Below are positions 1-11,845 of a stretch of 64,000 nt of DNA, one piece after another; the stretch's first letter is position 1; the number at the start of each line of letters is the position of its first letter. Position numbers and translations under genes: made by a program. Under the pieces are notes generated by a model. It saw only the letters and a program-made list of their open reading frames with translations. It was not told the DNA's origin and did no database searches. This DNA comes from Hypomesus transpacificus. Lineage: Eukaryota > Chordata > Actinopteri > Osmeriformes > Osmeridae. The stretch is from NCBI RefSeq assembly GCF_021917145.1, contig NW_025813696.1:562840-626839 (forward strand), written 5' to 3'.

Positions 1-362
1 GGAGTAGTACTGTGGAGTAGTACTGTGGAGTAATACTGTGGAGTAGTACTGTGGAGTAGTACTGTGGAGTAGTACTGTGAAGTAGTACTGTGGAGTAATA
101 CTGTGAAGTAGTACTGTGGAGTAGTACTGTGGAGTAATACTGTGGAGTAGTACTGTGAGGTAGTACTGTGGAGTAGTACTGTGAGGTAGTACTGTGGAGT
201 AGTACTGTGAAGTAGTACTGTGAGGTAGTACTGTGGAGTAGTACTGTGAGGTAGTACTGTGGAGTAGTACTGTGAAGTAGTACTGTGGAGTAGTACTGTG
301 AAGTAGTACTGTGAGGTAGTACTGTGGAGTAGTACTGTGGAGTAGTACTGTGGAGTAGTACC
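1..362. repeat. 13-bp minisatellite
   Basis: About 27 head-to-tail copies of a 13-bp unit (ggagtagtactgt) run from the left edge, with scattered g/a variants (gaagtag, gaggtag, gtaatac). The array is cut by the window edge. Positions 363-800 after it contain no gene I can recognise. Confidence 0.95.
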
Positions 363-1049
363 GTGGGCTTGTTGATGACCAGAGAGGGGAGGTAACAAAA
401 GGTACAAATACTTTGTTACTGTACTTAAGTAGATTTTTCTGGTATCAGTACCTCACAATTTTACTTTCACTCCTTAATTTTTAGGCTCATTACATTAGGT
501 TTACGTAATTTATGTTTTGGTGGCATGATCAATATTATTTCTTTTATCATTTCCTGACTAGAACAAACAACGATCGTAAGCTAGTCTACAAAGCCAACAT
601 GGAGCAAGGCAGAAAGCAACAAGAAAAATGTCTAAAATGTCTAAAATGTCTCAATTGCTAAAACACTATAAAAACCCCATTGGCTGAACAAAGTAAAACC
701 CCTTTGGCTGAACAAAGTTCTCAGTTGCCTGGACTCATGTAGCTAACTGTACAGTCTGTTGTCGATACCTTAAACCATATCACATGGTAAAACACAATTT
801 GCAGATCTCACTTGGACTTTTCTAGCCTGGCTGCCAGCCCAACTTCTCCCCGCCCCCCAAAAAAATTTGGTCGGGAAGTTGGGTCTGGAGGGTCTCGTAT
901 TGGGGACCAACTACAGAAAACCAGAATCTGGGCGAACCAATTAAATTGCCAGGGCGGGCTTTATACGATGATGGACAGATGATCAACAGTAACGTAATCA
1001 CCCACGTCACAAAAGAGCGCTTAAATTGAATTCGTTTTGAACAAACATA

Positions 1050-1244
1050 GCTACCGCTGGAGATCTGGGATGTTATGATTCTGCCATCGAGTCTGTTTTA
1101 GAAGACATCGACAGCGCATTAATTTTGAAAGAGGAACAGAGAGACGCAATCAAGGCATTTGTCAATGGAAAATATGTTTTTGCCGTCCTTCCTACGGGAT
1201 TAGGTAAAAGTTTAATTTATCAGCTGGCCCCGATGGAGTTGTAA
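1050..1244 (+). pseudogene. RecQ-type helicase fragment in transposon-like DNA
   Basis: A 64-codon open stretch ends in a stop at 1242-1244. It reads as the start of a RecQ-family DNA helicase domain: a Q-motif-like segment (LKEEQRDAIKAF) followed about 10 residues later by a Walker A motif (LPTGLGKS) and then LIYQLAP. Nothing of the remaining helicase motifs follows, so this is a fragment. Similar helicase pieces are multicopy in many teleost genomes (recollection, not searched). The surrounding DNA (about 800-1600) has the look of a decayed DNA transposon, but I could not define its termini. The codons upstream of 1050 in this frame were not traced to a start. Confidence 0.6.
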
Positions 1245-1599
1245 TCCTAAACGGAGAACTTGTTCGTATATGCATTGCCCTTTATTGTTTCGCTAAAAAA
1301 GGTTGACCGTGTGAACAAGTACTCTCCCTACCCTTAAATTAATTTTACAACACCGGCAAAAATCGTTTGTATTCATTCTTCAAGCATACTTCAAGTCTGC
1401 TTGTAGTTTAGTTCTGTTGACAACAACTATGCGGTGCTTAACATAGGTCACATACTCTGTTGCTCTGATTGGTTGTAGATCTATCCAATTGAGCGAAGAG
1501 GCATTTGTTTTCCAGGCTCGTTTGAAACACGCCCTGTAGTCAAAGCCCAACGGAGAGTTATCAGACTCATATTCTGACTAGAATTATGAGTATGACAAC

Positions 1600-2900
1600 G
1601 TCAGCCTTGGACTTTTCAGCAAAGCTCTAACATTCTCATTCTCAAAACACTTTCTGCACTCTAATGCACATGTCATCCATACTGGTAAACACAAATGGCA
1701 ACAATCAAATACAAATAGAGAAAACATGTCATTGACGAAACACAACCACTCAAAATCGATTTCACTTGTTTTAAATGATGTGACACGACCAATATAAGCC
1801 AGTTCAGAGAGCAAACAGGTGACAGGTGTTGAAGGAGGGAAAATATTGCTTGTGATGTCGACCAAGTGCTCTGGCCTGACCCAGCCAAAAGACAAGAAGA
1901 AGCACATTTATCACATGTTTACTCCTTAGATTTTGGTCCCTTTTAGTATTGTATACTGTAGTACAGAGCATTGTAGGCTGTATACTGTACATTATAAAAC
2001 AATTGGGTTATTTGGTTTTAAATAACTGTTTCTGATTGGACGAGAGACGTTCCATGAGTTGAATTATCCCTCAACAACCCACTCTGACTTTTCACTCCAA
2101 TAATAAATCACCCCGCGATGAAACATTCGCGTTGATACAAATAAGTAACCATAACAACGGGGACGAGTCAGCCTCCATTTACAATTTTGAAAGACTTTAA
2201 CAAGCTTACTTGTATTTACAACAATGAGTGACTTCAATATTTATTATTACGTATTTGAAAAATGTTTCTTTTCAGAATGTACTCTTATCAGTGTCACCTA
2301 ACCGTTCATCTCACATCCCATTCTCTATTCACCTCGCTAGTCTAGTCCATCTACTTCAGACAGTCTGCGGCCAACACGACAGCAGTAGCAGCAACTCTAC
2401 ACATGGCCAATTATTTTCTTCTTAAAAATCTCGATTTTGTTTGGGGACAATGACATGGCTCGATAGCTGGCTAGTCTTGTCGTTAAACATACTGTCAAAT
2501 TATAATTACAGTTTGGAGAAAATGTCAACTTTGATGCGGTCATCTCACATCCATTTGCTATTCAACTCGCTCCACAGGCTGCGGCCGTACTGTTGCTTAG
2601 TATGGCCGATACTTTGTTCGTGAAAATCTTGATATTGATTTTGGGATAGTGACATGGCTGGTTAGCTAGCAAATCTTCTTGTCAAACATACTGTAAAATT
2701 ATATTCACTGTTTGTCAACCGTAAAAAATGTTATTGCCTTTGAATCTTGCTAGCATAACGTTAGCTTTCGGGCTAATAGCTCAGCTGACGTTGACATCGG
2801 AACAATTTTTTTGTTTTTGTTGTTTTTTAGAACAATGGCCAATTTTTTTTTTATCAATAGCTGTATTTAAATGTTAATTGGTTGACTATAAAATTGTTTT
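1600..2900. other. no gene seen
   Basis: AT-rich sequence with only short ORFs (65 codons or fewer), none with recognisable composition. It probably consists of old transposon remnants. Confidence 0.5.
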
Positions 2901-2903
2901 ATA

Positions 2904-2941
2904 AAAGCAATATAGTACTCGTGCTCGTACTATATTGCTTT
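2904..2941. repeat. perfect 15-bp inverted repeat (hairpin)
   Basis: Bases 2904-2918 are the exact reverse complement of 2927-2941, separated by an 8-base loop (tcgtgctc). Neighbouring sequence around 2890-2903 is also partly palindromic. It could be a MITE core or transposon end. No gene is associated with it. Confidence 0.8.
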
Positions 2942-3515
2942 AATGAACACATTGTATGGCCCTAAACATTGTGCTTTCCATTTGTTACAGTAACAGTACT
3001 GACTGCTCAATAGATTTAGACTGGTTGCAGGTTCATATCAACAAAGAACAAGAGTGAGTTGTGGGTAGTGAGATGCAGGGTACAGTACTGTATAGGGGTA
3101 CAAGGAGGAGAAAGAACAAAAACAATTGCAGAGAGCAAAGCTTTTCTGATCAATTTTGAGCTACTATGATAGAACATGTTTTCGTTCATCAAAAGACAAT
3201 GACGGATAAATATAAAATTTGTTTTGAGATTAAAAATGTACTTATCCCTGACAACTATATGTTTTGAACAATTTGTTTTCTATTTTTTGGTGTATTGTTT
3301 ACTGACTGCTTGATAGTGTATATCATTTTAATCACGTTGTTTATGATTTGAAAGCAGTGTTTGATTTTGAGCACAGGTAAATCTGTTTTGAGGCGAAAGT
3401 TTCATTTTGCAAGAGGATTCAGAAGTATTTTAATTAGTGCTTGAAGATGAGGTTTTGCGTTTACAGTTTTGAAAAGAGACATTCCTGATCACCCATGGCC
3501 ATATACTATTCCCTT

Positions 3516-3575
3516 TAGTATATGTCAGAACCCATACTTCAGTATATGTCAGTGCCCATACTTCAGTATATGTCA
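3516..3575. repeat. short 27-bp direct repeat
   Basis: The motif catacttcagtatatgtcag recurs two to three times in direct orientation. Around it (2942-3720) I see no gene. Confidence 0.7.
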
Positions 3576-3727
3576 GAATGTCTTTACTTTAACTTGAGGG
3601 AAATGGTGGTCAGTCTTTTTAAACATGAGTTTCTAGTATTTCCAAAAACAGAGACAGTGTTGATTAGTCATTTCGAAAGAGTATTACAGAGGAATACTGT
3701 CAACACAGGTCACATAACAACCAGCTG

Positions 3728-4190
3728 AGATGTGTGGGTGGGCGAGAGATAGAGGGAGAGAGGGAGAGACCGAGGGAGAGAAGGAGAGAGAGGGTGAGAT
3801 AGAGGGAGAGAGAGGGAGAGAGAGGGTGAGATAGAGGGAGAGAGAGAAGGAAAGAGAGAGAGGGAGAGAGAACATTGGGACAGGGAAAGTAACAAAATGA
3901 AAGTTACAAGCACATATCACGTCGTAATGTTAGTGTTTCTCTAACAGTAACCTGGCAACACGTTCCACAACAACACACACACACACACCCACAGGCACAC
4001 ACAGCCCTGCCGGTGGGAAGGGGGGAGAGAAAAGGAGAAAATACAAAATAAATGATGGGATGCATTGACCATGTTGGGCCACATTTCTGACAAAGACGCA
4101 CACACACTCTTTACACACGTTGACACACAGCTGCATACACTCACATTCACACACATTCACTCACATTCACACATATTCACACACACACCA
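3728..4190. repeat. GA-rich then CA-rich simple repeats
   Basis: Positions 3728-3870 are a purine run of gagagagg type, and 3965-4190 is (CA)n mixed with cattcacacattcac units. The Ser/Leu-rich and Cys/Val-rich ORFs here are by-products of the repeat. 4190-5600 contains only a short (gtgtctg)n stretch at 4575-4640 and no gene. Confidence 0.85.
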
Positions 4191-5619
4191 TATATACATT
4201 TAGCAAAGTTTGCTGCTTCAGTTGTTGTGGTGTTGATTCACATTGTTTCTTATAAGTCTGTCAACATTTAATCGACCATATTCGGTGTCAAACTGTTGTG
4301 GAACATCTTCGGTTGCTCCGACTTAAGAACAGGAAGGCTAGCGGAATTCTGCAGATTTTCAGTCTGAATAACCGCAGAAAATTTGAAAAAAATTAGCGGA
4401 TTTTGTTTGGGATTGCTCATCACTGAGTAAGTCTCTCGGTTAACATAATGTTTTACGTAGGAGACAGAGAGCACACACGAGCATGTGTTAATATAAGTAA
4501 AGCCCTATTTGGGGTGGGCCCATTCACTGGACCTTTTCAGGGGCCCAGCAATTTCTATGGGCGGGCCTGGGTGTCTGGTGTGTGTGTGTCTGGTGTGTGT
4601 GTGTCTGGTGTGTGTGTGTGTCTGGTGTGTGTCTGAGGGGAATATGTGTGTGTCAGGAGCCAGAGTTGAGATATCCCAGTCTGGGAACTTTCTCTGTTCC
4701 AGAGGAGGAGTGAGGCTGTTATGAGTGGGGGAGGGCCAGGAGTGAGGATGATGCAGGTCATCTCTCGGAAATCAAAATGTTTAGATTGTCAGAACACACA
4801 ATGTAGTGTGTCACACCCACACCCTGTGGACCAAAAGTGTTTTATTATAAAGAAGTACAGAACATCCTGTTATATCGACAGACCCATACAATCAATCAGA
4901 CAGCGAGCTGCAACATTCGACATATACCAAGGCCACACATTCTGACTAACCCATGAAACACAAGCTTCCAAACAGACCCTCGTGAATTCATCAATAAATA
5001 TGCTACTAGTAAAGAACTGGAATGATAATAAACACAATCCTGCCATTTCTTTGAAATCAAAACAGGAAACTTATCTAAATGTTTCCTTCATGGAAATGGA
5101 ATGCTATGCCAAAGTTAACAGTCAAAGGTGACAAGGGGCACACTAACCCTAACACATTGAATTTGGAGTGATAGAACGTCGCGATGCTAAAAAGAGACTA
5201 AACGCAATAGAAAATAAGAATGAATAGCTGAATGTTCATCAAAAAGATTAACAGATCTTATTGATAAACATTTTAAGACATTTAACAAACTGATTGCCTG
5301 CAGAGGGCTGGGTTACATAAGCACAGAGCTGGCCACAGCATCAGGACTGGGCCCAGTACCCAGGCTGACAACACCCTAGCATCCTCTAGTGGAGAAGAGT
5401 TTATGTGCATCGCTACGTTTTAGTGCTGTGGTGAACTAAACTCTCCACTTGTGGAGTTGTCAAACTAAACTGACCAGAGTTAGAAATCGGATCAAATGAC
5501 CCCAGTCCTGTGGCTACCGCTGCTTAAAGACCACTGCTAAAGACCACTGCTTAAAGTGACATTCAACTCCTCGACCTGAATTTAACTTTGAATTCCTGTG
5601 TTTAAACACCCATTGTCAC

Positions 5620-5850
5620 TTTCCTTGATGTGAGACTATGTTCTGCAGCTCTTTCACCAACCGTCTCAGGAGGGGATCCCTCACTGAATTGCTCCTCCAA
5701 AGGTTCATAAAATCTTTACTCAAGTTAGTTTGTCCTTGTCTTCTTTGACGGTTTAGGCTGGTTGAGGGGCAGTTCAATGGGTGTGTGTGAAGCCCTCTGT
5801 GACACTGCTTGTAAAAAGGGCTGTACAAATACATTTGATTTAGAGTTGAG
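5620..5850 (+). mobile_element. LINE-like 3' end fragment
   Basis: The sequence ends with tgaagccctctgtgacactg and then aagggctgtacaaatacatttgat, which resembles the 3' end of fish L2-type LINEs (gggctatataaataa...ttgatt). It is a fragment with no coding capacity. The class assignment is from memory of such tails. Confidence 0.4.
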
Positions 5851-7492
5851 GGGGAAAGTAAAGGATTGAAGAGTTCAGGAAAAGACAGAACTGAGGTGGA
5901 AGAGCAGAAAGTTTGTGTTGAAGCGTTGTGTTGCCGAGTGACGACCGTGAGCGGGGCGACACCACACTGACCTTCACACACACACACACACTTTCACCTT
6001 TGGCGCTGCCAAAGTACAATCTCTACTGTAACTGGAGACCAGGACAACCTTCTGAGGGGCCTGGTGGACGTGGCAAAACCACATTCCATGGGCGAGGCAG
6101 CTAAAGCCTAGTTTATACAGCAGCTAAGACGACAGCTAATCTGGACGCACTCTGGTGTCTCCACACACTCACGCAGAAACAAATCACCTCCAAGTACTGA
6201 GAGTTTTATTAAAACATTTTAAATACAAAATCGTTATATTCCGGAAACCAAACTGTTAAGGATAAAGCACTCAACAGTGACATGTCTTACAGTATACAGT
6301 GTGTATAGCTGTGTGTATAGTTTAGGATATACACACATCTTGTATGGTTAAAAGTAAAAGTAACCTTCAAGTATTTAGCCGGAGTCCCCTTGCTTTACAT
6401 TCTTTCCTCAGCTAAATATAAACCCCAACCAGTCCGACCACAGTGGTTAGAGTTTGACCATCTGAACAGTATGGTAGAGCTCTGACAGAACAGCATGATG
6501 ATGACAGAAGACACTAACAATCAGGCATCCACCATCAAAAGTTAAAATAAGGCATTTCTCGTGACAAAAAATGTTTACACCAAATTACAGCTGTTACATA
6601 TACAATCCTCGAGAGCTATGAAAAAGAAAACAATATATGTATATATATGTATAAAAAAAGGTTTCACCACTTTTACACCCACATCAGCATCAACTACATG
6701 TTTGGTTACACACTCCATCACTGAACAACCTTGGTGGCCATCCCAACAGTGGTCACTGTGACATCAGTTCCTGTCTGAACACCCATAATCTAGGGCACCT
6801 CTTTGATTAACACCCCCGTCACCAAACATTTACTGTGGGAGGAAGTATGGTGGGAATCCATACCCTGTCATGTCCTTTCCTTACCTTCCTAAACATAGAA
6901 TGACCTCTCCACAGCCCAGGCCTGCAGCAGTGCATTCTGGGATAAGGAGTTCAGTGGGACAGAGACTGGTTCAGCAGGAGGATATTCAGTTACTAACCGC
7001 CTGTCTGGAACTTCAAAGGGTCGAAACTTCATATCCTTGAAAGTTAAAGACTGAAGTTCTAGAACGTGTCGTTGCGGTATTTATAACATATGAACAGAGA
7101 TTTCACCACAGTGTTATTTGCTGTAAAGCACATAATAAAATGTTATGAAAAAATCATTTCCACATGCAGCTGGAAGGTGCAGCTACAGTCCCTGCTATGC
7201 TGGAAAGAGCAGTTAGAAGCTGATGTGCAAAAGATGACAAAGTTTATACACAAATGAAGTGTGTACATATGTTGAAATGCAGTACAAAGAAAGACCAAAC
7301 GGCACACGCACACACACACACGCACACACGCACACAATGTAACAGCAGATGGGCAACCACAGTGCCCAGGAGTGTCTTTGAAATCAGCTTGGGTTAGGGT
7401 TAGTTAGGGTTAGTTGGTTGACTCACTTGGCACATGAAACATGGATATGACCTCCTGTCTGATCTCCTGAGCCATGCAGCCACGTGTCTCTA

Positions 7493-7895
7493 CGATGAGG
7501 GCAGCATGATAAGTCTACGATGAGGGCAGCATGATAAGTCTACGATGAGGGCAGCATGATAAGTCTACGATGAGGGCAGCATGATAAGTCTACGATGAGG
7601 GCAGCATGATAAGTCTACGATGAGGGCAGAATGATAAATCTACGATGAGGGCAGAATGATAAGTCTACGATGAGGGCAGCATGATAAGTCTACGATGAGG
7701 GCAGCATGATAAGTCTACGATGAGGGCAGCATGATAAGTCTACGATGAGGGCAGCATGATAAGTCTATGAGGGCAGCATGATAAGTCTATGAGGGCAGCA
7801 TGATGAGTCTATGAGGGCAGCATGATAAGTCTATGAGGGCAGCATGATAAGTCTATGAGGGCAGCATGATAAGTCTATGAGGGCAGCATGATAAC
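7493..7895. repeat. 25-bp/22-bp minisatellite
   Basis: Eleven or so copies of a 25-bp unit containing tacgatgagggcagcatgat are followed directly by about seven copies of a 22-bp version lacking three bases (tatgagggcagcatgat). The deletion variant has spread as a block at one end of the array. Confidence 0.95.
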
Positions 7896-8009
7896 CAACA
7901 TGAACGTTGTAAAAAGGCCCAGCTCTGAGGGGAGCTGTTACGACACAGCCCTATGATGAGCAGCATGTAGACACACACCCCTTCTGCAGTACAGCCGTCT
8001 AACGGATAC

Positions 8010-8010
8010 G

Positions 8011-8044
<34 letters not shown>

Positions 8045-8045
8045 A
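8010..8045. repeat. (TA)n(TG)n microsatellite
   Basis: Simple dinucleotide repeat in the presumed pdp1 3' UTR. Confidence 0.9.
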
Positions 8046-8293
8046 AAGCATGGTACAGAATAAGTTGAATAGTGTGTGTTTGTGTTGATGGTAGAGAAGA
8101 GGTTAAATAGTGTTTGTTTCTGTGTGTGTCAAATGTAAAGAATAGGTTAAATATTGTGTGTGATGATGGTGAAGAATAGGTTAAATAGTGTGATTGTGTG
8201 TGTGTGTGAGCATGGTAAACTGCCCATGCTGCCTCCTCCACATTGTCCCTGTGCTGCTCCTCCACAGGACGCTCCTCCCTGCCGCCGTGTTCC

Positions 8294-8350
8294 AATCACG
8301 TGAGGGTTGAACTCTGTGTTCCAATCACGTGAGGGTTGAACTGAGTGACG
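8294..8350. repeat. tandem duplication at the pdp1 stop codon
   Basis: The motif ttccaatcacgtgagggttg occurs at 8290-8309 and again at 8320-8339. The reading frame crosses the first duplicate and stops in the second, so the protein ends in GTQSSTLT instead of the family's usual short tail after HVVG. Confidence 0.85.
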
Positions 8351-9990
8351 ATAATGGTGATGTCATCGCGGTACATGCGTGCTAGCTCCTCAGGCAGGGA
8401 CAGCATCTTGGACAGCCTCTCGTGGTCCACCGTGCCAAACTCGTTGTTCCCCACCGCGTGGCGCATCAAGTGTGTGGCTGCATTCTGATCCTCAAACGCA
8501 GACGACACGCGAGCCTTCCTCTCCTCCAGAAGTCCCTGCATCTGTCCCAGGGTGACACTGTAGCCCCCCACCGTGAGGGGCTGCCGCTGGTGCACGCCTG
8601 TCAGGTACTCGCCCACGATACGGACCACTTCCTGTCTGTGGAGGGTCTCCCATAATCCATCTGTGCCCAGTACCTGTGAGAACAGAGAGGAGGATGATCA
8701 GGTGTCAGGTAATCATGGTACCATGTGAGACACACCGGCTCCTCCCCTACCAGGAAGCGATCCTGCGGACGCAGCTTGTGGTGTGTGATCTCAGGCTCGG
8801 CCGTCAGATACGGAGGTGTGTGGTAGTTAGGAGGGATGAACTTGGTGTGCTCGTTATCATGGAGCTGGTCAGGACCCGACTCCAGCACGCCCTTCTGCAG
8901 CTCGATGCTCCACTTGAACTTCACGTCCCCGAACGCCCGGAATGGCATGAGGAGGCCTAGCAGCCGGTCCTGAGAGAGAGGGGGGGGGAGATCATAGTGA
9001 ATCAGGTACAACCCACGTAGTAGGGTTAGAGCACCTGGTAGGGCAGAGGGTAGAGGGCCGGGGTTAGATCAACAGGACTGGGTGTAGGGCATAGAGTACA
9101 GGGCTGGAGATAGAGAGGTTACCTGGCGTATGACGGTCTTCCTTTCTGAGGGCGGGTGTTCTGAGCGTATGCGTGTGACCTCGTCCTCGTTCTGGGCGCT
9201 GTGGTCGTTGGTGAGTGTGTGAGCGCTGAACGAGCCGTCCTCCTCCTGCACCCCCAGCACCGCCCGGCCGTCCCCTGTGTTTGCCAAATACCTGAGGAGA
9301 GCAGGCCAGCTCAGAGACACGCAGCATGTAGCTACTACTGACATCCTGAATCATACCTGAGGAGAGCAGGCCAGAGACACGCAGCATGTAGCTACTACTG
9401 ACATCCTGAATCATACCTGAGGAGAGCAGGCCAGAGACACGCAGCATGTAGCTACTACTGACATCCTGAATCACTGGCTTTTCATTACACTTAGTCAGAT
9501 ATATTGGTAATAAATTCAGTCTTGAGTTCTGTATGGAAGTGTGGATAGAAAAGGTGGAGTGTTCGTACAGGTCGGATCCATCGATGTGGGCCACACAGGC
9601 TGTGGCCCCAGAGAAAGCCACTCTCAGAACCCAGTAGTGCAGGAAGGCGTTAGGGTCTCCCACCTAGACAACACAACATCAGTCAGACAGCAGTCTGACA
9701 TACACACGCACACATATACACATACATAGACACACACGCGCACATATACACATACATGCGCACATATACACATAAAAACACACACAGACCTAACTGGGGT
9801 TTCCCACCTGAGCTTCCAGGGACAGATCACTGTCCAGCCTCTTGAAGGCGCTCTGCAGCGCCTCCCTCGTGTCGGGTACATCCCCTGGACTGAGGACGAG
9901 AGAGAGAGAGACCCACAGAGATAGAGGGAGAGAGACACACAGAGAGAGAGAGAGAGACACACACAGCAAGAGAGAGAGAAAGAGAGAGAC

Positions 9991-10033
<43 letters not shown>

Positions 10034-10116
10034 GAGACCCACAGAGATAGAGGGAGAGAGACACACAGAGAGAGAGAGAGAGACACACACAGCAAGAGAG
10101 AGAGAAAGAGAGAGAC

Positions 10117-10157
<41 letters not shown>

Positions 10158-10228
10158 GAGAGAGAGACAGAGAGAGAGACACAGAGAGAGAGAGACACAG
10201 AGAGGGAGAGACACAGAGAGGGAGAGAG

Positions 10229-10304
<76 letters not shown>

Positions 10305-11795
10305 AGAGGGAGAGAGACACAGAGGGAGAGAGACACAGAGAGAGAGACACAGACACAGAGAGAGACACAGAGGGAGAGATAAAGAGAGGAAAGGGAGGAA
10401 AGAGAGAGAGAAGATGAGAGGGGAGTGACATACGGTCTCCTCCCCCCTCAGGGTAGCTTCCAGCTCATAAGATTTAACACTTAGATGCGTGAGTTCTACA
10501 TATTTCCGACGCTCCCACCAGAGTGAGTTATTTCTCTGAAACGGAAGCTAGCCAGCTTGAGTTAGCTTCCGTTACCTAGCATAATACTTGTAGCAATGTT
10601 AATACCTGCTAGGGTTACTTGTTAGCTTCCTCCTTGTACATTTTTAAGCCATACTATAGCGTTTGTCGTTTCATTTTTGTCTATCGGAAAATAGTCAGTT
10701 GGAATGTTCAAAATCACACGTGCGACGTTACTCCTTAACAGGGTTAAGAGACATTAAATTGAATTGACCCTCTTGCACTAGGGCTACCAAAAAGACCAAT
10801 TTACAGCAGCAATGTGCAAATAACACACCTGCTTTACATAACAAAACAAACGGCACTATGACGAGAGCTCAGCCCTGGCCTTTGTCCCGCCCACCTGCTG
10901 AGGTCAATGAGCTCCTGCCAGTAGGTTCTGAGGCTGTTGAAGTAGAGTGTCTGGGCCTCCCTGCTGAAGTAGTCGTTGGGCTGTTTGTGCCACTGCAGGA
11001 TGGGGCTGAGCGGCCGGCCGGCCTCCACCGCAGCCTCCAGCTCACACAGTGTGGAGTGAGGGAGCAGCGACACGGCCACGTAGTAGAACAACCTCTCACT
11101 CAGGGCCTGCACCGGGGGAGGGCACACCACAGGAAGGACTTACCCAGCATGCTCGGTTTACTACAGTACTACACCCGCTTCATCATCTCCATTCTCTAGT
11201 CCCACTGTGATAGCTTCCACACTACCCAAGACTGTAGGTGTGGGTTTCAGCCTGCTGGGTACCTGGGCACAGGCGCAGCCGGCATGGCCGTCGAACACGC
11301 CCAGCAGCATGCCTCGGGTCTGCAGGCAGGTGGCAGCACTGCGCCGGTCCTCAATTGGTGCATTGGCCGGCAGCTGGTTACTGTCAAACCCCATCACTGA
11401 CGACACATTCTTCCCATCAAACTCTGGAACCTGGAGTCAACACCATACAACATACACCTTGAGCAGAAACTCTGAAACTGTATTGGGAAGACTTGAGTGT
11501 TTTGGTATGCGAGCACTGGTTAGTGAAGCCAGCGTGTGTGTAGGTGGGGTCTGACCTTGAAGCTGTACTCGTTGGCTTTGAGGATGGAGTTGACCTGGGG
11601 GGGGGTGAGGTTGTAGCTGAGCAGGTCCCAGGTGGTGTGGAAGCCCCGGGTGGTGGGGCCTGGGGGCAGAGGGGCATGCTGGGAGTTGGAGTACGGAGGG
11701 GAGGGGCGGTGGGCCTGACGTTGGCATGGTAACAGGCTTGCTCCCCAGAGCTTGGCACGGGGAAATCCTCGGAGCAGCTGTGATGTAACAGGCAT
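8296..11795 (-). CDS. pdp1: pyruvate dehydrogenase phosphatase catalytic subunit 1
   Basis: This mitochondrial-matrix PP2C-type phosphatase dephosphorylates the E1 alpha subunit and so reactivates the pyruvate dehydrogenase complex. Coding exons, in transcript order: 11795-11556, 11430-11263, 11106-10895, 9889-9808, 9663-9569, 9291-9123, 8969-8751, 8673-8296. All junctions are GT-AG and in phase, giving 520 aa against 537 in human. Visible PP2C motifs are E107-D108, the D127-G-H-A-G loop, FRAFGD (about 332-337), GTDGLWE (D400) and RDDITIIV near the C terminus; metal-binding acids are intact. The start (ATG 11795-11793) gives an Arg-rich, acid-poor leader that fits mitochondrial import. A non-coding first exon probably ends at 13031 and joins at 11845. 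The last codons lie in a 28-bp tandem duplication. The position directly downstream of tmem67 matches human 8q22. Confidence 0.95.
9289..9474. repeat. 60-bp x 3 repeat carrying a pdp1 splice acceptor
   Basis: Three copies of a 60-64-bp unit start at the 5' edge of the pdp1 exon 9291-9123. On the coding strand each unit ends ctgctctcctcag followed by GTAT, so the acceptor and the first four exonic bases are triplicated. The two distal copies are intronic decoys. Confidence 0.9.
9898..10425. repeat. GA-rich microsatellite in a pdp1 intron
   Basis: More than 500 bp of gagagaga with acacagag interruptions, including two near-identical blocks of about 120 bp (9905-10015 and 10030-10140). Long Ser-Leu and Glu-Arg ORFs on both strands are artefacts of it. 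Confidence 0.95.
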
Positions 11796-11845
11796 GACTC
11801 CCAGTACACACACACACTCCCTCACACACACTCCGTCACACACAC

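Larger units (their letters stand above)
6201..8295 (-). other. probable pdp1 3' UTR
   Basis: No exon follows the pdp1 stop codon at 8296. The first good minus-strand poly(A) signal (AATAAA, plus-strand tttatt) is at 6205-6210. A long 3' UTR is known for mammalian PDP1. The extent is inferred only from that signal, and the interval includes two simple repeats (7493-7895 and 8010-8045). Confidence 0.4.

Noticed and set aside
9624..10431. Ser-Leu and Glu-Arg ORFs of 170-226 codons
   Set aside because: Products of the GA microsatellite inside a pdp1 intron.
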